Assembly: GCF_005239225.2 (NCBI RefSeq)
Contig: NC_133296.1
Location: forward strand, 16,247,046-16,311,045
Direction: 5' to 3'
DNA from: Populus alba
Taxonomy: Eukaryota; Streptophyta; Magnoliopsida; Malpighiales; Salicaceae
Length of the DNA stretch: 64,000 nt
Notes under the pieces: generated by a model
The model's input: the letters and a program-made list of their open reading frames with translations, nothing else
Databases searched by the model: none
Told to the model about the DNA's origin: nothing
Translations under genes and position numbers: made by a program
Part shown: positions 12,181-23,950 of the stretch, one piece after another
How positions within the stretch are numbered: position 1 is the stretch's first letter
Layout: each line of letters begins with the position of its first letter

Positions 12181-13530
12181 ATAAAAGGAGCATGTTTTAA
12201 AAGCCAAAATACCCATTTCTAGGTTTGCCAAAGGCTGCCTTAACTGGAGATGTTTTGGGTTTTTTTAGCATGTTTTTCGTGTTCTTAGAAGGAACATTGC
12301 TTTAGCCTTTAGATTTGGACCGTGTTTTGTCCATTTCCTTACACATACACCTTTTTTATGCATGATTAGTAGATAATCTAGTGTTTGTTTGCATCAATAA
12401 CATGTTTTTTTATAGGTTTTAATCCTAGAGTTTTGGTTTTGAACTGAAGCTGTTTTTAATAAAAATCAAGATATTTTAGCAATAATCGATGTGAATGGAT
12501 ACTAAATTATTAATCCTTGCATAATTTACATGTATATGCCTTTGTTTAAACCAAATCTGGTCTATTTTGGAACCTATATTCCTAGGTTCATGTTAAGTGT
12601 TATTGAAGTTCTTGGTGTTCTTCATCTTTTTTTTGTGTTTCATCTTTTTTATTCAAGATTTTTTTTGTTTTTTGTGTTTTTTGGGTGTTCAATCTTTTTT
12701 TTTTTTGCTTTAGTTTTGTTTTTGAATTGTTTTCGGGTCAAACCAAAATTTTTTTCATTTAGTTTATAATTGAACAAGAAGTTTCAGGTCAACCTAGTCA
12801 GGTCAACTTGGTTGGGGTTGAGTCAAAAGGTTTAATACCCTGTTTGATTTGTGATAATTTTTATTAAAAGGTTTTTGGGTTTAAAGGTGTGTTTGGCAAA
12901 CACATCTTAAGCTTATTTTTGGTAATTTTATTACAAAGAAAAATGATTTTTTTGCCAAACAAAGCCTAAAACAATAAAAATAAAACAAAATAATTTTTTT
13001 TTTTCTTGTATATGGCTAAAAATCCTAAAGTTATTTAAGCATTTAAAAAAAAATCTAAAATACTTTGACATGTTTTTTTTAAATATTGCATAGATTTTAC
13101 AAGTTTGTAAAATTTCAAAGGATTTTGTTCTACATTTCAAAAATATATAATAAAAAAGATCTTTTGTTTTTTTAAATATATGGGATTATAAAACTTGTAT
13201 GGAAGACATATTTCTAATATTAAATAAAAAGATAATTTATTTTAATTTTTGATGTTGGCATCAGAACGATTAGATTTTTAACTTGATAAGATAAATATCC
13301 CCTTACTGAGAAGGATTTTTCTTAAACCTTAAACAGATTATCAGTTAGAAAACACAACTTTTTCTTAGGTCATATGAGACAAATAAACAATGCAGCTTAC
13401 CTCAGGTAAAGTATATTCGGGGTGTTAATACATTTTTTTTATGCAATCAGTCCCCTTACCTAGACTCTATGACCAATTAGGATTTCTAGTTACTAAAATA
13501 GTACATGGCAAATCTCATTCCTTGTCCTTT

Positions 13531-14380
13531 CCACCCACATCATTCTCGACAATCCCGATCCGAGTGGATGATCGTCGCGACCCTGTACACATGCAACAAA
13601 TATCAATGAATAAAAGATCAAAAGCTCAAAACTATTTGTGTATTTAGTGTTTTTCAATAATTGGTATTCAATCTAGGTTGAAGAAACACTTACAATAACA
13701 AACCCTTAAAGTAGATGCAACAACACTAGCAAACCACATGAATTCACACATTCCAGCTGGAAGATCATCCCTTTCCAACAGCCTCCATTAACGAGTTTTT
13801 CTAAGGGTAAATAAAGAATGACTACCTATAAATTGACAAGGTTAAAGAAATGCCAAAATTAATTCCTTTTTTAGGAAAAATGAACTCTAATTTGCCTAAA
13901 GATAACTTAGTAGGAGAAATAAAGCTCAGTGTGGTGAGAAATGGAAACTACAAGTACCATTGCCATAAAAAATATGTATTATCATAAAAAAGAAATAATT
14001 ATACTTGATAACCTTAATTTCATGCACGCTAAAAAAGGTGTTTGCCAATGCTTTGGTCGCTTGCCACCAAAAACAAGATATATTATGCATAGTAAATCTT
14101 GCTTTAGAAAATCTGGTTTCAGTAGTTTAGAGATTGCCATATTAAGATTAATTTAGAAATATATTCTCAAATTATATGCAATTTAAGATATTGAAGACCT
14201 ATATATCATTCGCAAAGGAAATGTAATATAAGAGAACCTCAAGTTGGAGCCATTTACAAAGCTCAAAAAATTATTTTGTGTCTTTTTTTTAAAAGAACAT
14301 GTTTAAAGAGAGTTTCTCATAGCTAAACTAAGTGTTTAATAACATCAATTTAAAGGGGGGTTGTTAAGATAGGAGGAACC
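13531..14380. other. Gene-free sequence between LTR-like block and minisatellite
   Basis: This stretch has no counterpart in unit B, where the LTR-like block runs directly into the minisatellite at 45546. I see no open frame with protein character, no RNA gene and no terminal repeats. It could be a remnant of an insertion specific to unit A or of a deletion in unit B. Confidence 0.5.
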
Positions 14381-14643
14381 CAAGAGAAGAGCCCATTAAG
14401 GGTAAAGCCCGTACTTAGAAAATTTTGATGTGGCTAGGGGGAACCCATGAGAGGAACCTATTAGAAGAACACATGGGAGTAACTCATTAGAGGAACCTAA
14501 TGTAGAAACTCTCATTGGAGGAACTCCTATTGAAAAAATTGTCTTTGTAGGAACTCAACTCTCATTGAAGAAGCTTATATTAAAGGAACTCTTATCTTTA
14601 AACTTATTGGAGGAGCTTGGCTCCCATCAGAGAAACTTTCTTT
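14381..14643. repeat. Minisatellite array, unit B, left part
   Basis: Same GGAACTCTCATTAGA-type degenerate repeat as at the window start, preceded by a piece of the spacer phrase (CGTACTTAGAAAATTTTGATG). The array is split by the Tat-like element: it stops at the target duplication ATAGG (14644-14648) and resumes at 23951 with the same five bases. Confidence 0.8.
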
Positions 14644-14648
14644 ATAGG

Positions 14649-16875
14649 TGTCGCACCTGACATCGCGGCAGCCCTAAAAATAATTTCTCTATTATGGAAA
14701 AAGAACAGATTCTGGCATCCGGTTCTTTTAGAAAAAATGTCTCGTTTGAGGAGTCGCCACCTAGTATTATGGTCACTAGGAACCCTAACTGGTCAACAGA
14801 GATTCTATGGTTCGGGATTGGTTACGTAAAAGGGAAGATATTATCACCCCTTAAACGTTCTGCCTAAGGCAAACTGCATTGCTGGTTTTGTCTTAAATTG
14901 CTAAATATTTATTAGTTATGCTGTGATGATTTGTTTAAATATTCCTGACTCTGGCGCCAGTGAATATTCGAGCTCGAATAATTCCAACTCTGGCGTTCGT
15001 AAAAATTCGTAGCTACGAAAAAATTAGATTAATGTTTTTTATTCCCTACTCTAGCACTAGTGAATAAATAAAAATAAATTTATTTTTTTACGCATGCACA
15101 TATTTTTTTATTTTTTAGCTAAATAAAATAAAAATACAACGAATAAAAATAATATAAATTTTAAATTGGTATTTTTTATTCCTGACTCTGGCGTCAGTGA
15201 ATAAACCAAATAAATTTACATTATTTTTATTCATGCATACACATTTTTTATTTATTTTTATTTTTTTATCTTTCTGTTTTTTTTTATTTTTTTAATTTTT
15301 TTTTATTATTTTTTTTTTTGGGGCTGGACCCAGCAAGCCTAGCCGGGTCAAGCCTTGACCCGGCTGGCCATTATTTATGTTTTTACCTACAGGAACATGT
15401 AATTAAAATGCAAGGAAGGAAAACGCTACTTACCTGGCGCTGGCAAAACCGAAGGCAGCAGTGACACTGGTTCTGGTCACGGTTCGTCGTCCATTTTTCT
15501 GTGGTTCTTGGTCTCTTCCTCGATTATTTTCAATTCTTCCTCTGTTTCTGTTTCCGTCTACTCCTCTGGTTCTTGCTTTCTTTATTTCCTTCTTCGTCTG
15601 TGTGCTTGTCGTTATTTTCTTCCTCCTTGCCTGGGCTCTCTGTTTTTTTCTTTGTTAGCTATCAGCCTTCTACGTCTCAGCCTCTGCTTCATTCTTCTCC
15701 GTGTGTTTCTTGATGTCTTCGGTTTTGCGCCTCTTATCCCGGTTCTTTGAGATGAAGGGATGAAGACGATAGGGATGCTGGCTGGATTTATTTTGACTGA
15801 TTTCTGGGTTGTTCCTTTTATGTGCAGGAACGAAGACAATAGCAAGGCTAATTCATGCCCTGTGTTGCTGAGGCCTTTTCTGGATTTTGCTTGAGTCCTT
15901 GTTCCCGTTTTTGTTCCCCTGTTTATGCTGGGTTTTTCCTCTGTTATTTGCTCTCTCCTAGGTATTTTTTCTGTGATTTCTTCCTCCCTTCTCTGGGTTT
16001 ATTCTCCGTTCAATTTCCCCCGTTGGCTGCGATTCCCTCTCCTTTTATAAGGCCAAAATCAGTGGTAACGGCCGGCCTCCTCAACGCCTTGTAACCGACC
16101 TTTTAAGCGCCTTCAATGATGAAGCTTAAACGTTGGCTGGAAACCGATGAAACGGAGGAAGAAGACAGTGAACAGTTTTGTCCAAGAAACGGCAACGTTT
16201 TCCCATTCAACTGCTATTTATGATTTGGTCCTTGAAGTTTGGAAAGTTTTGTAATTAAGCCCCTGGTTGAATTGTAATTGAACCCCTTCATTTCGGCGCC
16301 TTTTACAAGTTAGTCCTCGGACTTTAATCTGCTGCAATCGTGCCCCCAATTAACCTCTAAACTTTGATATTCTTCAATTAAGTCCTGATTTCATTAATTT
16401 AATTAAATCCAAAGTCCAATTAAGTCACAAAACTTATCAATTCTCCAATTAAACCTTTAATTGGATTAATTAAATCAATTCCAAGCTTAATTAAGTCTCA
16501 AAACTTATCAATTCTCCAATTAAATCCTTGATTGGATGAATTAAATTAATTTCAAGCTTAATTAAGTCTCAAAACTTATCAATTCTCCAATTAAACCCTT
16601 AATTGGATTAATTAAATTAATTCCAAGCTTAATTAAGTCTAAAAATTTATCAATTCTCTAATTAAACCCTTAATTGGATTAAATAAATTAATTCCAAGCT
16701 TAATTAGATTAATTTCAAAGTTTAATTAAACCTCAAAACTTCCATTCATATTGCCCTTAATTCAAAATTTAATTCATTCTTCATTTATTTCATCATCATT
16801 ATTTTTTCATCATTTTCAGTAAATAAAATAATAATAATAATTAGAATAAAAATGGTCAAAAATTGGGTTATAACA
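14649..16875 (-). repeat. 3' LTR of the Tat-like element (left copy)
   Basis: On the plus strand it starts TGTCGCACCTGACATCGCGG and ends GGGTTATAACA. It pairs with 21830-23950. Differences visible by eye are few substitutions, about 25 bp missing near 15330 (present at about 22508-22535 in the other LTR), and one to two more copies of a ~66-bp AT-rich tandem unit around 16430-16745. A short run of inward frames with Phe/Ser/Cys-rich translations at 15460-16090 exists in both LTRs but looks non-coding. Confidence 0.9.
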
Positions 16876-16892
16876 GTTGCCCCCTCTTTATA
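16876..16892 (-). other. Polypurine tract of the Tat-like element
   Basis: On the minus strand AAAGAGGGGGCAAC sits directly before the TGTTATAACCC start of the 3' LTR. A G-rich purine run at this place is the expected primer for plus-strand synthesis and fixes the element's orientation as minus. Confidence 0.8.
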
Positions 16893-17263
16893 ATATTTAC
16901 TATGCAAAGATATTGGAAAATTTCATTTTCTTTTATCTTTGTGTAGTAAATTTATAAAGAAAAGTACATAGAGAAAGAACCCCCCCTTTTTTTTCTCTTT
17001 TTTTCTCTTTTTTTTTTTTTTGAAAACTTAGAAAATAATAGATTGACACACGACCTTTACAGAGAGATGTAGAAATCAAGAAACAAGTCATTGGGAAGAC
17101 GATCCACCTTTTTTTTTTTTTTTTAAATGGATCAAATTGTTTTGGGCAACCTGCCCGATGATAAAAGAACGCGAAGAATTTCGCGAATGGTCTAATTGTT
17201 CCAAGCGACCTGCCCGATGATTGAAAAAATACGAGGATGATTTTTTTTTTATATATATAGGAT

Positions 17264-17510
17264 GGTCACATTGTAATGGGTTACCAGCCCAGATGGTATA
17301 TTGTAATGGGTTACCAACCCAGTTGGTAAATTGTAATGGGTTACCAACCCAGATGGTCACATTGTAATGGGTTACCTGCCTAGTTGGTCACATTGTAATG
17401 GGTTACCAACCCAGATGGTCACATTGTAATGGGTTATCTGCCCAGTTGGTATATTGTAATGGGTTACCAACCCAGTTGGCCACATTGTAATGGGTTACCG
17501 GCCCAATAAA
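17264..17510. repeat. 31-bp tandem repeat, eight copies
   Basis: The unit CATTGTAATGGGTTACC followed by AACCCAGATGGT recurs eight times with small changes (TTACCAACCC, TTACCTGCCT, TTATCTGCCC, TTACCGGCCC). The array lies near the 3' LTR of the Tat-like element. The minus-strand frame through it encodes a GNPLQ-type repeat, which I take as incidental. Confidence 0.9.
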
Positions 17511-17579
17511 AAAAATACGAGAATTTTTCAAAAATGGTCTAATTCACATAGATTTGAAGGAGGTGGAAAAAATGACATG

Positions 17580-17935
17580 ATAGGGCTCGAAGGCGCATTA
17601 TTCCAAAAGATGAAAGCTCGAAGGAAATGAGGGCTCGGAGGTGCGCTCGAAAGGGAATGAGGGCTCGAAAACGCACTCAAAAGGAGGTAGGATAGGAAAT
17701 GCACTACCTTTGATGGTCGAGGGCTCGAAGGCGCGCTCGAAAAGAAATGAGGTGAGGGCTCGAAGGCGCACTCAAAAGGAGGTAAGATAGGAAATGCACT
17801 ACCTTTGATGGTCGAGGGCTCGAAGGCGCGCTCGAATGAAGATAAGACGAGGGCTCGAAGGTGTGCTTGAATTGAGGTAGGATATGAAATGCACTACCTA
17901 TGATGGTCGATGGCGCACTCGAAAAAGGTGGAAAA
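17580..17935. repeat. GAGGGCTCGAAGGCGCGCTCGAA tandem-like array
   Basis: Phrases GAGGGCTCGAAGGCGC and GCTCGAAAAGAAATGAG alternate with GGTAGGATAGGAAATGCACTACC in a higher-order repeat of about 100 bp, three to four units long. It belongs to the internal 3' part of the Tat-like element. No coding sense is apparent. The following stretch to 20252 also holds no gene. Confidence 0.8.
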
Positions 17936-20252
17936 ACACAGAGATTTTTCAGGTGGCCTAATTCTCATGGGCGGCCTGCCCAGGATGAAAAATTCTCAAA
18001 AAATAAAAAATTTTCAAAAGCAAATTCAATCTTGGCCATTTCAAGTTGGCCTTCCACTTGATGGATTTCGTTGGAATTTTCTCATATGAAATTTGCAAAA
18101 CTCATTGTTCAATGTCTCGAAGTTTAGATGATATGCATGCATCTTTACCTGTTTTGAAATATAGGCCCCCATTTCTTCTTAGTCTTCTTGTTGCTTGACT
18201 GATGAGGACTTGCTACCTCTGATTCGGGTCATCTTTGTCACTTGGCTTCTAGCCCACTCGAGTTAGCCCATGTAAATCTATTTCCAGATTTGTTTGCACA
18301 ACTTAGCCTTTATGGTGCCCATTGTGACCCACTTGCTTGCTAAAGAATTTTTTTGACTCGTCAAATAATTTGAGAGGATCATTCATTACTCCTCGTTTCA
18401 CTACTAGAAACATTCGGTGTCACTTGCTAAAAGTATCAAACTGTATTTCATAAACCAAAATGCCCCCTTGTCTTGTTGTAGGAAATGTTCCATCTCTTTT
18501 TTCTAGAATATTTCCTTCTAAGCACAATGTTGCCACCTTGTATTGGTCATTGCCCCTAAGGGTGCTCTGTCAGCGACTTAGACAAATTATGGTTTTAAGA
18601 AGCCATTCTTTCATTTCTCTCCTTTTCAGTTTGGTGAAGGAATATGGGTTTAGAATGAATCTTGAAATCTTGATCTTGCATTTTGAAAACAAAAATTATT
18701 TTGATGTGAATCTAAAATAATTTGCTTTTGAAATCTTACAACTCCTTGGCTATTTTCTTTCTTGGGAAGAAAAAAAAAAGGTTATTTGCTCTTGTTTGGC
18801 AATGAGATCTTCAATGAAAATACGTCATGAGATGACCTTTTTTCAAAGTGAAGGGCTCGAGAAAAAAAAGCTCAAGGTTTTGTTTGAGAAAAATTTGTCT
18901 CTTTTTGAACACTCATTTTTATCAGCATGAATAATAATGAATAGCTTATTCTTGAGGTCATGAATCTTATGAAAAATATATTCTTTGCATTTTGATAGCA
19001 TTGTTTATTGTTCTAGGTTGCTTGTTTGCTTGATTAGAAAGGACTTCTACAGGTACGTAACGTAGGCTGTGGTTTTTGGCTATGAAAGAAATGGATTCAT
19101 AAGGCTCAAAGAGTGTTTCAGGGTTTCAAAGACTGAAGATCACGATCAATAGTTTGACTTTTGGCGTCATTCATATTTTCTTTTGCCGCTCTTCTTTGAT
19201 TTGCCCCTCTCTTTTTTTTTCATTGCTTTGCTAAAGCATACTCACTTTATCTTGGTTATCACTTTTTCTTGTGATTTGGGCATGCCCCCTAGCATTTGAG
19301 TTTCTTGGGCTCTTTTGCCTTTTGGCTTTCTCACGGCTTTATCATCTTTCTTGATCATTGAAATTTCACTTGCCCCCAATGTGGGGTGTGATCCTAGTCG
19401 GGATATATTTTATGAAAGAAAAATTATTCAGGCTCAAAAAGGGATCACAAGGGATATACTTATTTCAGAACGTGAAAGGAATAACAAAGATGGTCTTTCC
19501 TCATTTCAAGCGCAAGCAACTATGATCAATAAACTTTGACCTCATCTAGTGTGATGGTTTAGTCTTTGCAAAGATGCATTTCATGAGTTATGAGCAACAA
19601 GTTCACTACATACCATTATTCATACACTTAAAAACACATGTTTCAAGAGTCATGGGGTAAGGGTGTTTATTCATTTCTTTTTTCTTTCTTCTTTTTAGAG
19701 TTTGGTCACTTTTATGAAGGAGTTGCTTGATTCAATTGTCATTCTATAAGTAGAATGTCAAAAATATCATTTTTGAATAAACATCAAATTATTTTTTGAA
19801 ATCAAAATGCCAGATCAATTTTTCAAAACTCCAATAGGGAAACTGATTTGTGTTAAAAGAGATGAATTGCGTCTATGAGATCGCACAAGGCTTCAAAGAT
19901 GTGTTTGTGAATCTTTATAAGAAAACTCTCTCAGAAAAAAAATGAATAATGATAATCGTAAACATGATTGAATGACAAACTCATTATTTCATTGAAACTT
20001 TGGAAAATAAGTTCAACAAGAAAGAACTTATGACAACATCTCGGGCTATGAATACTGGCATGATAACATATAAAGGGGCTAAACATTTAGCGATCATTGA
20101 TTGGAATTTCTGGAATATTTCAATCATTCATTCTCCTCGACAAGGGCATCTTTTCAACAGTCAATTGAAATCAAATGTAGATCATTCTCAACCTAATATC
20201 ACCATAGCTTTATCTTCAAAATAATTGGTTGCTGGGAGTCGGTGTGAAGCAA

Positions 20253-21284
20253 TTAGCTATAGGAACGATAAGTGTCTTGGCAATCACCTTCAGTGAAATC
20301 ATTCTTCTTAGTCGGGTTAGCAATCTTACCTAACCTAATGGCTTGTTCAATCCTCTCAGCTATAATAACCAAGTCAGTGAAATGTCGTGCAGAGCTTCTA
20401 ACCAAGTATTCAAAGTACGGAGCTTTAAATGTATTGGAAAATAAACTGATCATCTCTTTTTCCGACATGGGAGGATTAACTTGTGCAGCTACCTCGCTCC
20501 ATCTCCGGGCATATTCTCTTATGGACTCCTTGTTGTTCTTCTCCATAGCTTGCAAACTTAACCGATCAGGGCCCACGTCTATATTGAACTTATATTGCCT
20601 CATGAAGGCATCAACTAAGTCCTTCCATTTTTTAACCTTGGTATTATCCAACCACATATACCAAGTGAGGGCAGCGTCACTCAAGCTGTCTTGAAAAAAA
20701 TGAATCAGTAGTTTCTCATCATCAACCACCTCAGCCATTTTGTTGCAATATGCTTTAAGATGAGTTATAGGGCATTGAGTTCCCGTATATTTGACAAATT
20801 CTGGCACTCTAAACTTTTTGGGAATGACAACGTTGGGCACCAAACACATATTGACAGCTTTCACCAGGTCACACAAATGGTTTCCCTCAACTGCCCTTAT
20901 CCTCTTCTCTAGGGTAGTCCATTTTTCCAAATCCTCTTCTTTCACCATCTTGCCCTTTTGAGATTCTTTCTCGGTGGAATCAGTGGTAGATGAAATTCTT
21001 GAAGAGTATGCTAGTTGGAAATGCATAGCTTGTTGAAATTCAGATGATTCCCTATTTGCCCCCAGATTATGTGGATCAAAATGAGTTACATGCATATCTC
21101 CAGGCTGAGCTATAAGTGTTGCTTTTCCGGATTTATCTCTCAAGGCCTGCTCGAGTAGACTAGTAAGCCTTGCGACTTCTTCCTTAAGATTGTCCACCTC
21201 TTTTTGATGTTGGGCTTCCAACTGGGCTCTTTCTTCGTTTTCCATTTGTCTTTTTCTCGAACGAGTGTTATAAATGAGTTTCAA
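20253..21284 (-). CDS. Retrotransposon Gag protein of the Tat-like element
   Basis: The frame is open for 343 residues. Residues about 15-50 are charged and heptad-like (NEERAQLEAQ, LKEEVARLTSLLEQ), suggesting a coiled coil. Residues about 160-320 show the plant retrotransposon Gag pattern: VPEFVKYTGTQCPITHLKAY, FFQDSLSDAALTWYMWL, then WKDLVDAFMRQYKFN and SIREYARRWSEVAAQV. Gag would form the particle that packages element RNA in the cytoplasm. No CCHC zinc knuckle lies before the stop, and no protease or polymerase follows, so the protein is shorter than Gag-Pro of complete Ogre/Tat elements. It lies about 550 bp downstream of the primer site in the element's own orientation. An in-frame frame this long suggests recent activity or selection, though function in trans is unproven. 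Confidence 0.85.
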   Translation of the reverse strand: MKLIYNTRSRKRQMENEERAQLEAQHQKEVDNLKEEVARLTSLLEQALRDKSGKATLIAQPGDMHVTHFDPHNLGANRESSEFQQAMHFQLAYSSRISSTTDSTEKESQKGKMVKEEDLEKWTTLEKRIRAVEGNHLCDLVKAVNMCLVPNVVIPKKFRVPEFVKYTGTQCPITHLKAYCNKMAEVVDDEKLLIHFFQDSLSDAALTWYMWLDNTKVKKWKDLVDAFMRQYKFNIDVGPDRLSLQAMEKNNKESIREYARRWSEVAAQVNPPMSEKEMISLFSNTFKAPYFEYLVRSSARHFTDLVIIAERIEQAIRLGKIANPTKKNDFTEGDCQDTYRSYS

Positions 21285-21807
21285 TGGGGGACCTATATTT
21301 CAGCCTGTTAAATGTAAATCATGCAATTATGCAAAAATGCTAAAGCAATAATAAAAAAATAAAAAAATGCGTATAAAATGCGAACTTGCCCTTCACGGGA
21401 TGACAACCTAATTGGAAGATCCTAATTATTGAGTGCATCAAGGGGTTGGTCATTATCTAGTCTCAAAGGGTCTTTCGCATGCTCAATGATCGTCCATGAA
21501 AGGTCGATATGAGGCTTACAAGTAGTGTGAAGATAGAGGCCCTGAGTAAAATCAGTTTGGCATATCAACCACTTCCAAGTAAACAATCAAGCGAGAGTTG
21601 GATGGTTTCACGAGTCTTACCCAGGCTAAAGTCATTGGGGTACCGTTACTTTCCCACTTATCCTAGGTTGTCAAGTGTGTGCTCTCAAAGTGATGCATGA
21701 CAACATAAATAAGGATGCGTGTTAAAGTAGTAAATACAGGAAAAATAAACAAATAAACACAAAAAAAAAATAGCAATAATAAGACAAAAGACAAAGCTTA
21801 ATCCTAA

Positions 21808-21826
21808 GTCCCCAGTGGAGTCGCTA
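21808..21826 (-). other. tRNA primer-binding site of the Tat-like element
   Basis: Minus strand reads TAGCGACTCCACTGGGGAC, three bases inside the 5' LTR end. The pattern TGGCGACTCCACTGGGGA is, from memory, the tRNA-Arg-type site used by Ogre/Tat elements; here the second G of TGG is A, which weakens the match to the CCA end of the tRNA. Confidence 0.75.
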
Positions 21827-21829
21827 TTC

Positions 21830-23950
21830 TGTCGCACCTGACATCGCGGCGGCCCTAAAAATAATTTCTCTATTATGGAAAAAGAACAGATTCTGGCATC
21901 CGGTTCTTTTAGAAAAAATGTCTCGTTTGAGGAGTCGCCACCTAGTATTATGGTCACTAGGAACCCTAACTGGTCAACAGAGATTCTATGGTTCGGGATT
22001 GGTTACGTAAAAGGGAAGATATTATCACCCCTTAAACGTTCTGCCTAAGGCAAACTGCATTGCTGGTTTTGTCTTAAATTGCTAAATATTTATTAGTTAT
22101 GCTATGATGATTTGTTTAAATATTCCTGACTCTGGCGCCAGTGAATATTCGAGCTCGAATAATTCCAACTCTGGCGTTGGTAAAAATTCATAGCTACGAA
22201 AAAATTAGATTAATGTTTTTTATTCCCTACTCTAGCGCTAGTGAATAAATAAAAATAAATTTATTTTTTACGCATGCACATATTTTTTTATTTTTTAGCT
22301 AAATAAAATAAAAATACAACGAATAAAAATAATATAAATTTAAATTGGTATTTTTATTCCTGACTCTGGCGTCAGTGAATAAACCAATAAATTTACATTA
22401 TTTTTATTCATGCATACACATTTTTTATTTATTTTTATTTTTTTATCTTTCTGTTTTTTTTTAATTTTTTAATTTTTTTTTTTATTATTTTTTTTTTGGG
22501 GCTGGGCCCAGCTCAGCCCACATGGCTGGGCTGGACCCAGCAAGCCTAGCCGGGTCAAGCCTTGACCCGGCTGGCCATTATTTATGTTTTTACCTACAGG
22601 AACATGTAATTAAAATGCAAGGAAGGAAAACGCTACTTACCTGGCGCTGGCAAAACCGAAGGCAGCAGTGACACTGGTTCTGGTCACGGTTCGTCGTCCA
22701 TTTTTCTGTGGTTCTTGGTCTCTTCCTCGATTATTTTCAATTCTTCCTCTGTTTCTGTTTCCGTCTACTCCTCTGGTTCTTGCTTTCTTTATTTCCTTCT
22801 TCGTCTGCGTGCTTGTCGTTATTTTCTTCCTCCTTGTCTGGGCTCTCTGTTTTTTTCTTTGTTAGCTATCAGCCTTCTACGTCTCAGCCTCTGCTTCGTT
22901 CTTCTCTGTGTGTTTCTTGTTGTCTTCGGTTTTGCGCCTCTTATCCCGGTTCTTTGAGATGAAGGGATGAAGACGATAGGGATGCTGGCTGGATTTATTT
23001 TGACTGATTTCTGGGTTGTTCCTTTTATGTGCAGGAACGAAGACAATAGCAAGGCTAATTCATGTCCCTGTGTTGCTGAGGCCTTTTCTGGATTTTGCTT
23101 GAGTCCTTGTTCCCGTTTTTGTTCCCCTGTTTATGCTGGGTTTTTCCTCTGTTATTTGCTCTCTCCTAGGTATTTTTTCTGTGATTTCTTCCTCCCTTCT
23201 CTGGGTTTATTCTCCGTTCAATTCCCCCCCGTTGGCTGCGATTCCCTCTCCTTTTATAAGGCCAAAATCAGTGGTAACGGCCGGCCTCCTCAACGCCTTG
23301 TAACCGACCTTTTAAGCGCCTTCAATGATGAAGCTTAAACGTTGGCTGGAAACCGATGAAACGGAGGAAGAAGACAGTGAACAGTTTTGTCCAAGAAACG
23401 GCAACGTTTTCCCATTCAACTGCTATTTATGATTTGGTCCTTGAAGTTTGGAAAGTTTTGTAATTAAGCCCCTGGTTGAATTGTAATTGAACCCCTTCAT
23501 TTCGGCGCCTTTTACAAGTTAGTCCTCGGACTTTAATCTGCTGCAATCGTGCCCCCAATTAACCTCTAAACTTTGATATTCTTCAATTAAGTCCCTGATT
23601 TCATTAATTTAATTAAATCCAAAGTCCAATTAAGTCACAAAACTTATCAATTCTCCAATTAAACCTTTAATTGGATTAATTAAATCAATTCCAAGCTTAA
23701 TTAAGTCTCAAAACTTATCAATTCCCCAATTAAATCCTTGATTGGATAAATTAAATTAATTTCAAGCTTAATTAAGTCTCAAAACTTATCAATTCTCCAA
23801 TTAAACCTCAAAACTTCCATTCATATTGCCCTTAATCCAAAATTTAATTCATTCTTCATTTATTTCATCATCATTATTTTTTCATCATTTTCAGTAAATA
23901 AAATAATAATAATAATTAGAATAAAAATGGTCAAAAATTGGGTTATAACA
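21830..23950 (-). repeat. 5' LTR of the Tat-like element (right copy)
   Basis: Pairs with 14649-16875 over its whole length. It has only about three copies of the ~66-bp AT-rich tandem unit (about 23625-23815), explaining most of the 106-bp length difference, and it retains GCTCAGCCCACATGGCTGGG, missing from the other LTR. Confidence 0.9.

Larger units (their letters stand above)
7160..13530. repeat. LTR-like repeat block downstream of CYP79, unit A
   Basis: Shares its whole length with 40108-45545 downstream of CYP79 copy 2, starting TTTAATGGATTGCGATAG and ending near GGCAAATCTCATTCC. The first part has the AATTAAGGACTTAATTG style typical of long plant LTRs. TATA-box-like phrases follow (CTATAAATACCCTCC near 8430; CTATAAATACCCC near 11320) and then a T-rich stretch, which resembles an LTR U3-R-U5 layout. 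Unit A differs from unit B by two tandem duplications and one solo-LTR insertion. No open frame with recognisable protein similarity was found. Calling it an LTR is inference: no TG/CA ends or TSD can be set because both copies share flanks. Confidence 0.6.
14649..23950 (-). mobile_element. Tat/Ogre-like Ty3/gypsy LTR element, gag only
   Basis: Complete by structure: direct LTRs of 2227 and 2121 bp with TG/CA ends, flanked by a perfect 5-bp TSD (ATAGG at 14644-14648 and 23951-23955). Read on the minus strand it has, in order: 5' LTR (21830-23950, starting TGTTATAACCC), a tRNA primer site with the core CGACTCCACTGGGGAC, a gag frame (21284-20253), 3.4 kb without coding capacity that includes tandem repeats, a polypurine stretch AAAGAGGGGGC, and the 3' LTR. 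The primer site matches what I recall for Ogre/Tat elements (tRNA-Arg). Reverse transcriptase, RNase H and integrase are absent, so it depends on other elements for movement. Tandem arrays before the 3' LTR are also typical of this lineage. Confidence 0.9.

Noticed and set aside
15461..16094. Overlapping Phe/Ser/Cys-rich frames in the Tat-like LTR, repeated at 22668-23338
   Set aside because: They lie inside an LTR, occur in several frames at once and on the opposite strand, and reflect CTTC/TTTC-rich composition, not a protein.
17088..17360. Minus-strand frame with GNPLQ repeats
   Set aside because: It is produced by the 31-bp tandem array of the Tat-like element; there is no start context or partner domain.
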